In this document: positions 49,701 through 59,881 of the stretch, piece by piece
Numbering within the stretch: the first letter of the stretch is position 1
Layout: every line of letters starts with the position of its first letter
Assembly (NCBI RefSeq): GCF_026914265.1
Contig: NC_069124.1
Coordinates: forward strand, 60,294,589-60,358,588
From: Mya arenaria
Taxonomy: Eukaryota; Mollusca; Bivalvia; Myida; Myidae
Length of the DNA stretch: 64,000 nt
Direction of reading: 5' to 3'
The notes under the pieces: generated by a model
Told to the model about the DNA's origin: nothing
Databases searched by the model: none
Seen by the model: only the letters and a program-made list of their open reading frames with translations
Made by a program: the position numbers and the translations under genes

Positions 49701-51735
49701 CTGAAATAGATTTGGATTAATATTATTTGAATATTCCTTTGCTAATTTACAGAGCGTACAAAAAGTTTACAATTTAATATGTAAATTATCATATGAACAA
49801 TGTGAAAATTAATACACTTTCCTGGGCAGGATAAGAGTTCAATTTAGAATTTATATAATATTTCAAGTACTTATGATACATAGAAAATGGCATTGACATT
49901 AAAATACTGTTTAATGATTTAATTGAAATGTTTGAGTAAAAAAAAAATGTGCGTTTCACCTTTGATCGCAGTTATTTTATGGACAAGATTTCAAGGTGCA
50001 CATTGATTTTATGTTATTTTCTGATAAGAAAAGAACACACAGGCTCAACGACTGATCAACTGTTTCTGATACTATTTTAGTATTTAGGTGTTAAGCTTTT
50101 GAATGTGTTTGAATTATACAAAGAAATAAGTATTGAGTAACTTAAACGAGTTGTTATACAGAATGAGTCTGCCAAATCATAAATACATCCAAAATGTTCC
50201 CAAGAATATAAAGTTGAATTCAGCATAAATTGGTACGAACTGTATGATTACGAATACACTATAAATCTTGGATGTCATTGTGGGATGAAGAAATCATAAT
50301 GATAACCCGAAAGATCTTAAACTATATATTTGTACATCTTGAGAATCACCATAAACATACTTAAGCAATTTTATCAGGATTTAATATATTTTCACGAACT
50401 CATACTATAGCTGACGGATATTTCGAGTAAGCACAACGCTCTGCAACTGTCCCAAAGAAAATTAAATGAAGGAAAGTTATACAGCTTATAAACTAAGGAA
50501 ATTAGTGTTTTTCATACCAAAATGTAAAAGTGTAGGACAGTTCAAAGCACGAGAGGAAATATACTAAACTTAAAGGTCTGTATGACAGTCTACTGTATTT
50601 TATTGTTTGGTATAACTATTTTTACCTATTACTATCGTACGGTGCAGGTTTCACATTTTCGGACGACATTGATCGTCGTTATCGGCATTCTGTTATAGGG
50701 CATCATCGCCTGTCGTAACTTGGGATATGTCGCCCCTCTTTCAGAACTGAAATGTACGAGGTCTGATAGTAAAATTCTTGAACAGGCTTTGTATTTTTAA
50801 ATATCAACATACCTATGTAATGTCAACCCAAAGTTCCAAAACGTCACCTATTTCGTATCATTTAAGAAACAGAAAGGGAACATTTCATGATTTTGTGTAG
50901 ATATGACCACAAGTGATTGAAACAAACTTTTTTTAATGTTCTATATGGGCTATATACTATAATAAAATATCTTAATATATATATATATATATATATATAG
51001 GCCGATTTTTAAAAAATATTTGATTATGTGATTGATATGACACGATTAAATGGTATTCTAGTATTCTAGTAAACGTTGTTAAGGAAACCAGGGGTGTGGA
51101 ACACGGAGCGCTTTGGGTCAACAAATTCTATAAACAAAGTTTGCATTTTGCAAAATGTATACGAAACATAGCTCGACATCCTTGTTTTGTGGTTTATTCT
51201 TAACATTAAATCCTAACACGTGATCGTTTTTTAAATTTGATATAGGACCGTGCATAAATTATCTCCAAACTAAAGCCGCTACACATTCCATCCAATCATT
51301 TGGCTGAAAGGAGAGGTTTCTAACCAATACCTGTTTTTAAATGCGCCTTCGAGGCCGTTTTGCATGACCATTACGCTATCGTAATTAACAGATGTAATAG
51401 TTTCATAATATATATAATAACGATGAAGAACGTCATAATGTGTCGAAGTGCTTAGTGCCGAAAGTAATGGTTGTTAAAAACTATACATACAAAGGCTTCC
51501 TAAGAATGTTTTTGAAAACAGTTCAATCCCTTTTCTCAATATATTGATTGACATGTATATGTTTAATCGTTAAATTAATAATTGGTGGAGGGGATTTGCT
51601 CACGTCCACAATCTTAACCAAATATCCTCGTATATACCTTTTCTTCATGTAGTACGTTTTATTATTAGCGAGCCGTCTGACCTGAACCCGAACAACTCAA
51701 TCAGTGTTGAATGTCGTATTGTCACTTTATCCAAT
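49701..51735. other. Intergenic DNA upstream of IPO11
   Basis: AT-rich. Because an acceptor precedes the IPO11 ATG, the first non-coding exon and promoter should lie here. A less AT-rich stretch at 50635-50760, with a possible minus-strand donor near 50632, is one candidate; this is weak. 50980-50999 is an (AT)n run. No other gene seen. Confidence 0.35.
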
Positions 51736-51739
51736 GCAA

Positions 51740-52860
51740 AACCTTAGGACAACGGGGCCATTGTAATTGACGACGGGAAAGTCAGTTACGACGATTGGAC
51801 CATTGTGGACAAGACGACGGGGCCATTGTAATTGACGACGGGAAGGTCTGTTACGACAATGGAAACATTGTGGACAGGACAACGGGGCCATTGTAATTAA
51901 CGACGAGAAGGTCAGTTACGACAATGGAACCATTGTGGACAGGACGACGGGGCCATTGTAATTGACGACGGGCAGGTCAGTTACGACAATGGAACCATTG
52001 TGGACAGGACGACGGGGCCATTGTAATTGACGACGGGCAGGTCAGTTACGACGATGGGACCATTGTGGTCAGGACGACGGGGCCATTGTAATTGACGACG
52101 ACCCGGGAAGGTCAGTTACGACAATGGAACCATTGTGGACATGACGACGGGAGAGTCAGTGACGACAACGGGGCCATTGTAAACGACGACGGGAGCGTCA
52201 GTGGCGACGACGGAGCCGATTGGAACGGGTTTGTGACGACCATATGCCATTGTTAACGGCGACTGGAGGTTGTGACGACCATAGGCCATTGTTACCGGCG
52301 ACGGGAGGGTTTGTGACGGCAAGGGGGCCATTGTAAACGGATACAGGTGGGTGTATGACGACATGGCCATTGTGAACGGACGGAGGTTTATTGACTGTGA
52401 CAGGGCCCTTGTGAACGGACGGGGGTAAGTAGCGACGGCAGGGCCATTTTGAACGGACGGAAGTTTTGTTACTACGACTGGGCCATAGTGAACGGCGACG
52501 GGAGAATCAGAGACGACAAAGGGGCCTTTGCGAACTGCAACGAGAGGTTAAGTGACGACGATGAGGCCATTGTGAACTGCGACTATAGGGTCAGTGATGA
52601 CGACTGTGCTTATATGAACGACAACGGGAGGGTATGGAAGTGACGATGACAGCGCCATTGTTAACGTCGACGGAGGGTAAGTGACGACGAAGGAGCCTTT
52701 GTGAACGGCGACGGGAGACTAAAGTAAGTGATGACGACGAGGCCATTGTGAACGTCGACGGTAGGGTCAATGGCATTGTCTGGGTCGTTGTTTACGGCGA
52801 CAGGAGTGACGACAACGGGGACATTATTAACGACGACGGGATGTGGGCGGCAGCAACGGG
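51740..52860 (+). repeat. Degenerate minisatellite of GACGACGGGGCCATTGT type
   Basis: At the left end, units of about 62-64 bp (GGACGACGGGGCCATTGT, then GTCAGTTACGACAATGGAAC) are well kept to about 52140. Further right they break into half-units of about 30 bp with GACGGGAGGGT and GTGACGACGA. The array lies in the IPO11-PGPEP1 intergenic region. Open frames in it are repeat-derived. Confidence 0.93.
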
Positions 52861-53467
52861 GTCATTGGGAAAAGCAACTGAGCTATCATATCAGTTTGGT
52901 TTTCCTTGCGATTTTCAGTGCTTAAATGCATCGCAAATCTTTATGACAAACTTGTTTTATTCTTTTCATCATAGTGTCAAGTGCACCTCAGGGTATACAG
53001 GAAAACGATTTCCGGTGGTCCTACCAGGTCTGATCTAGCTACGCCAATACCCATACTTCATAAAAAAACAGTTGATGCCAAGAATATAAATTGTACAGCC
53101 AGGTTTGTCATTTTTTATTTGTGTGTTCATGTCCGATTATTAAAAGAATGATTAAAGTATCTTTCTTTGAGACGTATATGCTATCAACATGGAGTGCTAA
53201 ACTTTTGAGAACTTTGAATACATTTAATGTTTAACGCAACATATAAAACGCACATAATTGTGGCATGTGTTATGTGGCAGTCACGGGGCCGATGTAACAC
53301 ACCTAGTTCTTGTATTGACACGTACTGCAATGCTTTACATTTGATAATGATCGAGCAGACGTTTCATTCTTTCATTCTTTGTTAAAATTCTCATTCCTGC
53401 TTGTTTTTGTTTAGATACACAGATGAAGACTGTACTCGTCACTGATAGGTTTTCCTTTTCCTCGTTA

Positions 53468-55675
53468 TAGTGGGGCGGCAAAGCATAAAATCATGCACTT
53501 TGGGTTAAAGAACAAAACTTGGCACACATACAAAACATCCCCTACGGATTATTTTTAGATATGGACCCAAGTCAGCAGCGCCCCTTGGTGACCGTGGCGG
53601 CCGCCAAAATGGCCGACCATTTCTTCAAATGCTTTTATCTTTGTAACTATATGTCATAGACTCATGTTCTTGGTGTCTAAATATACATATTTTAGGCCAA
53701 GGAAGCCACTGGGAACACAAAAAAATGATATATAAAGTGTTTTTGTTCCAGAAATAACTTTTATATCAATTAAAATGGCCATCTTTGGCAACACCACCGA
53801 CGAATATTAAACAATCATAATCCTGGTATCTAGGAAATCTATAAAAGTTACTGGACCCAAAACTCTTTAATATATGGCATTTTCCCAGTAATCTTTATTA
53901 CTTAACGATTGTCTTCAAGCGTAGGACAAAAGGCTGCAACGGCATTCCCTCATGGTAATGTTTGAACCATTCCATGTTTCTGTTCTAAAACAAACATGTC
54001 GTATAGTTACGCCACCACTGTTTTTCGTCATCCTGTTTAATCCTTACCTTCTTTGGCCATCCAAGTAGTGTACCAATAGGTAAATTGCAACACATACTAT
54101 TACAACTACTTCAGGCCCACCTCGAGAACCAGCATTGACCTATACATGCGTTCACGGGAAGTTACACAATGTCCGTCATTGTAGGCATCGGCAAGAAGAC
54201 AGCATGGAAACGAGGGATGTATTCTCGTTAGTCCCTTCTGCCCCCCCCCCCCCCTCTCCCCCAATATACTTGTCACCACAATTGTTCAAGAGAAATATGT
54301 TATTCTCTTGTACGATAAAACATGTCAACAGACTGAGGTAATTGAAGCAAGGCAGCATCTCTTTACACATCAATCTAGAGCATTGGAAAATATTCCTCCA
54401 ACACAGGCAGCCCTGAAACAACATAACCTACGAACTGCCTTACAAGCAGGGCATGTCTGGGTCAATCACTACAAATATTACCCATATAACAAGTGCTGTA
54501 AAGTGGGGATGTCACCAAAGTGATGGTTCGCGGACACATAAATGGACCACCATTGGTCAGGCACAAGGCATGTGTAATGTACTGATACACTGACATTGTA
54601 GGAAGGCATGCAGGAGTTTGTGCAAATGCAGCAAGGCTAGCCATCAGTTTTAGGCCCTTGGCCATTGTAAAGGCAACTGTTACCAAGAGTGACTATACAT
54701 GTGTAGATTAAATAGTGATATAAACCTTTATTCATGATTCTCACGTGAGATGTACAATAAGCGACGAATGCCTTATGTCATTCTCGGCACCCCAGCCTAT
54801 CATAACCTATATAATACCCTTGGCAAATTGGCTAGGGAAACTTCATAACTCTTGAATATTCGTTACCATGTTCCGACCAATGAAATTGCCGATAACAAAA
54901 AGGAAAAAAAACTCCTTTGTGATGAGCAATCTCCTGCCTAAAACGATTTGTAAGCCGTGATCTCATTGGATTATTTCGAACCGTGAATTAATCCGTAACT
55001 TCTCGGCCATTTCCGCACCGCATGAGGTGTGTCTCATGCGACCAATCAAGCGGCTGGATTTCACCTTATCAAATATTCACGAGTATGAGGTTTTTACAGC
55101 TGATTTTCCCAGGGTATCATATAGGATGTATGAAAACCCTTAGTATTAATGTTTTTATACAATAACTTGTAATGTCGCTCATATTGGGCATGTATAGTAT
55201 TAATTCCGCACTGTTATTTGCTGTGGTAATACAAGTCCTTTAATTGTTATAAGTTTTTATAACATATTATACATATGTGGGTTGATTGGTTGGCACAATT
55301 CAAACAGTCGTTTCTATTTTTACTACTTACACTGATTCACTGGTTGTATCAAATTACCATTTTAAATCAAATAAACGTTTTTAAAAGGTAAATACTTATA
55401 TATCAAATTATTTGTGTGCCAAACGGCTTCCTTGGCCTAAAATCTGTATATTTAGACACCAAGAACATGAGTCTATGACATATAGTTACAAAGATATAAG
55501 CATTTGAAGAAATGGTCGGCCATTTCGGCGGCCACCACGGTCACCAGGGGGCGCTGCTGACTTGGGTCCATTTCTAAAACTAATCAGTAGAGGATGTTTT
55601 GTATGTGTGCCAAGTTTCATGCTTTTAACCCAAAGTGCACGATTCTACCAAAATCTGCCCTTAACAGCCCCACTA
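53468..55675 (+). mobile_element. 2.2-kb DNA transposon with about 245-bp terminal inverted repeats
   Basis: The ends, TAGTGGGG at 53468 and CCCCACTA ending at 55675, are flanked by TTA on each side (53465-53467 and 55676-55678), a 3-bp target duplication. The inverted repeats extend to about 53712 and from about 55431, sharing for example CACTTTGGGTTAAA, GGACCCAAGTCAGCAGCGCC and ATGGCCGACCATTTCTTCAA. The interior, 54310-54710 on the plus strand, holds a decayed coding relic: ALENIPPTQAALKQH and LQAGHVW, then, after frame changes and stops, a Cys-rich CRKACRSLCKCSKAS segment. That order resembles the C-terminal part of transposon-encoded proteins common in molluscs and cnidarians. The TTA duplication would suit a PIF/Harbinger-type element; that is an inference. 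Confidence 0.88.
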
Positions 55676-55678
55676 TTA

Positions 55679-56503
55679 ATATTTTATTGTTCGTAATATT
55701 TTGGAGATTGTCATGTTTGGAATCAGTAAATGGTTATTTCTTACCTTGGTTTCCTTTAAAATATAATTTTAAGTATATATGCCATTAACATTCAGTATAA
55801 AAGACGCTGTAGCTCTAACGGTAAAGAGGTAGCGAAGGACTAGAAAGGTTGTAAGGCACTACATGTACGTGAACATGTCCGCGGAGCTGCACGGTGTCTA
55901 TGTATGCACGTTGATGTTAAGTATACAAGTCGTTTTTGACAAAAAGACCCATACAAACATTATAAACATGTACAGTGTACAGACACATATGGATAAACTA
56001 ATATATAAGTAGTAGCACAAACCCCTCAGGTATGCGTATATTGTAAAAGTTCAGCATGTTGTACGGTGAGCACGAGATGAGAGGTTTATGCGACTATCAG
56101 CCAGCCTACAATTTCAACTTTTGAACAACCTTTCAACTCAGCTGCAACTCTTACATGTGCGTGTAACTACACGTATACATACACGTACGTCTTATCTCGC
56201 AACCTCTCAGTCTGTAGTGGTTGTGCTTCGGAGGCGGAAGCCTTCTAAATGAATCTAAAACGTTACACAGCCTATAATAGCTTAACAAATTAACAGTCTC
56301 TGTTGAAAGAGGCCTGTCAAGTTCTGCGTTTGACTGTTTGGTTTTGCTTGTAACGTTGCAATAATATCATAAAGGTGGCTCATATTCCCTGTTCGTGATT
56401 TCGCATTTGTATCTAGTCTTATTCATTAACATGCGTGTATGCGTCATGATATACCTTAACTATATGTGTGACTTTAAACATCTGGCGAATAGTTTTATCT
56501 AGC
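55679..56503. other. Region upstream of PGPEP1
   Basis: No exon or repeat recognised. The PGPEP1 promoter and 5' UTR should lie here. Confidence 0.35.
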
Positions 56504-57955
56504 ATGACATTTAACGTGTCTTTGAATATAAAAGGGTTTGGTCCATTCGGCGAACATCATACAAATGCCAGTTGGGAATGCGTAAAGCAGCTACGGGAGC
56601 TTACTCTGGGTGAGGACGTGCAACTGGTCACACACCAGTTACCGGTCGTCTACACTACTGTCAAGCAGAAGGTCCCAGATCTCTGGACCGAACATAAACC
56701 TGATGTAAGTGATCGACTGTACGTCTTGGTAGGGAAAGTTATATTCGGAACCCATGATTAATCCACTTTCATCGTTTGTGTTTAAACTGAAGCTAATCTG
56801 ACGTATTCCATACACACTTTACTGTTACGTGTGACCTCTGATGTGAGACAACCATTTGTCCGAAACGGACGACACAGTTATGCGAGACGTCAGCTAATGT
56901 AAGTTTCAATCTTTCCAGCTGGTTGTGCACGTGGGGGTGTCTGGTGTCGCCTCGGAGCTCACGCTAGAGACGAGGGGCCACAACACCGGATATGATCGGC
57001 CCGATGTGGAGGGATGCGCGGCGGACGGTCTGTGCTGCGTGGAGACGGCGGACGACTGCATCCTGGCCGGTATCGACATGGAAGCGGTCTGCACGGTGGT
57101 GAATGATTCGGCGTGCAAAACGAAAGCCGTTATATCGAAAGACGCCGGAAGGTATATCTATCTGTCCATCCATCCATCCACCTGTCCACCCACCCATCCA
57201 TCCATCCAAGCATACACCCATCCACCGACCGGTATATATATTTATATCGTAAATGTAAGCGGATATTCAATTTTAAATTTTTAATTGTCTTTATCCGTAT
57301 TATTTATATATAATACCACTGGAAAATGAACTGTATATAATGAAGTTGTGAGCATCGCCGTTTTCGCGGAACGTAGGGTGTTTATATCTTGTTTTTGTTT
57401 GTAGGTACTTGTGTGACTTTTCCTTTTACTCCTCGCTGCACATCAACCGGGACAGGTGCGCGTTTGTGCACGTGCCGCCCATCGGAAAGCCATACACGTG
57501 AGCTACATTTGATTTAACGTATATGCATGCAATACGGTTTCTCTGAAGGTTGCTTAACTTTTTCCAAATGCAACAAATAGTTTGACCTTAACTTGGTTTG
57601 CAAACCAACAGTATTAGACTATAAGTATCATTTAAAATCTGTCTTTATTGATACTTCAATATTATCAGGGCTTTTGTAATACATGTATTTACAATCGGTG
57701 AACAATACGTGTACAAATGGGGTCCGAGTCTTCAACAATCCTAGGTTCGATGTTCGTACCTAGAGAGGAGCCACTCCTAGGTTGTTTGGTTTAACGGCCT
57801 CCTAGCACTGCACGTGTATATATATATATATATCTTACAGCGTGCACGAGATGGCGGAGGCCCTGAAAGTTGCCATCCTGGAGATGTTGAAGCAGGTTGG
57901 GGAGCGGTGCGGCACCGATGGCAGGGGCGACAGCGAGCAGGTGGAGAGCGTATGA
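56504..57955 (+). CDS. PGPEP1: Pyroglutamyl-peptidase I
   Basis: Cytosolic cysteine peptidase (peptidase family C15) that removes N-terminal pyroglutamate from peptides. Exons 56504-56704, 56919-57151, 57405-57497 and 57841-57955 join to 213 residues; the human enzyme has 209. The catalytic triad is complete: Glu84 in TLETRGHN, Cys148 in DAGRYLCDF, His167 in [13 protein letters not shown]. These positions are one residue off the human ones, which supports the ATG at 56504. The substrate-loop segment [15 protein letters not shown] lies near the start. A (CCAT)n-type microsatellite begins a few bases after the exon 2 donor, and a (TA)n tract precedes exon 4. An in-frame open stretch runs a little upstream of the ATG, but without another ATG. 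Confidence 0.96.
57160..57235 (+). repeat. CCAT-type microsatellite beside a PGPEP1 donor
   Basis: Interrupted CCAT/CCAC repeats start about 10 bases inside intron 2. Length variation here could affect the splice donor context. Confidence 0.85.
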
Positions 57956-58189
57956 TCACAAGCAGGCGTGGTTTAGTAGTTTTTACTAAACTTTGCACAG
58001 ACAATCTTATCGAACGGACATCGTATTACGATATTGTATATTTGTATAACTGCTTCAGTGATGTTTTATGATATTGCATTCTTTATTATATTTATACTCC
58101 GGATATTTCGTTGTGACGAGATAGTTATGAATTGTCTTATTTCATATGTTTGAGATCTTTGGATTTAGTTACATTTACATATACAGGAT

Positions 58190-58195
58190 AATAAA
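58190..58195 (+). promoter_or_regulatory. Putative PGPEP1 polyadenylation signal
   Basis: AATAAA, 235 bases after the PGPEP1 stop codon. A palindromic hairpin element begins about 180 bases further on. Confidence 0.5.
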
Positions 58196-58344
58196 GTTTA
58201 CCCATCCCAGATAAGAATATCCAAATATTTGGTCATGCTGGCAGTCCTTATCTTGCCCACAGGTACTCATAAAAACTTACTCGTAATTAAAAAATAAATA
58301 TACATATATACATGTATTTAATATATTTCGTTTAACTTGGTTGG

Positions 58345-58700
58345 AAAAAACATCTACAATGGCCGCTCGTGTACGATTATAAGTATCTTCCATGGCCGAA
58401 AGTGTAATATAGGTTCACTCCGCCCCGAGCGTAGGGTGTTTAGGGCGGAAACGAGTTTTACCGAGTTTCCGCAAAACAACCTGCGCGAGGGTTGGGATGA
58501 ACCTATCTTACACTCTCGGCCATGGAAGATATTTATATTCTAGCATGATTGAATTATTGGATCTACTAATCTGAGGTGGGAGAAAAGTTCATTCGAACAC
58601 ACGCGCATAGGGTTTCAGCCGGAAACTCGGTTAACCTCGTTCTCGCAAAACACCCTACGCTCGGGTTGGATCTTACTTAAAATCTACGGAAGGACGGGGA
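58345..58700. mobile_element. Palindromic hairpin element, further copies
   Basis: 58378-58540 is a third copy of the hairpin found at 10599 and 11109. Its outer arms are CTTCCATGGCCGAAAGTG and CACTCTCGGCCATGGAAG, its inner arms GGAAACGAG and GAGTTTCCGC. It is followed by the same TCTAGCATGATTGAATTATT tail. 58590-58680 is another, shorter foldback using the same core (CCGGAAACTCGG and GCAAAACACCCTACGC), and 58346-58380 is a stray terminal piece. Confidence 0.8.
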
Positions 58701-59881
58701 CGTTTTAAAAGCGGCTATGATTTTTTTGTTAACTTCCATTCATGCACATATGTTATATCTAATAATCTCACTGACAGAACTTTGTATCATGATAAAAAGT
58801 AAAACCATTTGTTTTGTCGATCTCGATTGCGGTCTACTTTGCATAGTCGCCACAATGACGGTCCGGTGTATGAGCGTCCTTGCGGTTGGCTTATCCTGTA
58901 ACTGGGCCACGCATTGTGGGATTTTGAAATTGCCTGGCACAAATTTCCACCATGAGAGGACGGCTATTCGTGTGAAATACACGTGCATGTAAGACAAAGG
59001 TCAAGGTCACAAGTAAGGGTCATTGTCAAAATCTATTTTATTTTGACTTGTCCGGGCTCCGGGCTGTAACTTGCTTATGCAATGGAAGACTCTGAAGAAA
59101 CCTGGCATAAATGTTCACCATGAGACAAAAAGCGTGTCGCGTGTAAGACCGAAGTCTTGGATTCGTGGCGTTCTTTCTCTGTTGAAGGGGCATAAGTACC
59201 TGCAGTGCCTCAGATAATTAAGCTGCATATTTGCGTATTTCACGCCTAAGAAATTACCAAATATGCAATTAATTTCATCAACTAGGTATTACTATTCTAA
59301 GCAGTTTACCCTGCAGAAATGACATTTGCTACACATGGGGTCGATTCTTCAGAAATTTGTTAAAATTAATAGCATAATTAATGACACCATAAATCTCAAG
59401 TGTATTCAGTAAAATCCAGAGCAATTGGGATTCGTAAGTTAAAAGCGATGGCATTAACAACTTTATTACCTTTAACAAAGTTCTGAATAATCAGTCCACA
59501 TTGTCTTTGTATTACACGGTTGTGATTTGTCATCGACCAAACCTGGATGGTATATCAGATATTACTGTTGTTAGCACGACGCCGAGGTTCAATCCCTTAT
59601 AGTTCTTAGAAAAAACAAACGAACCAAAACTGCACCTTTATTTTTACAGATCAAAGGAAAGTCTTCCACCGATATGCGTAGTCGCATGTACACATGCAAT
59701 CATACAATGCATATATGTGCCAAAACGTAGATGTGTGAAGAGATGGCATTACTACATGTATTTCCGCAATCAATTTTTGGAACATAATTATGCTACCATG
59801 GATCCCGCTGTCATTCAGGAATAAGCCTGATTGTACCCAAAATTTAAATTTACAAATCGTAGCGCTTTTTAGCATACTAGG
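58700..59881. other. Intergenic region between PGPEP1 and CYP20A1 3' ends
   Basis: 58850-59150 has two relatives of the roughly 175-bp array at 9560-10600, including AAAGGTCAAGGTCACAAG near 58996. A minus-strand AATAAA at 59637-59642 lies about 240 bases past the CYP20A1 stop and may be its polyadenylation signal. 59561-59600 has a B-box-like GGTTCAATCCC but no convincing tRNA. Confidence 0.5.

Noticed and set aside
59561..59600. tRNA or SINE from the GGTTCAATCCC string
   Set aside because: No A box at the right distance and no SINE body recognised.
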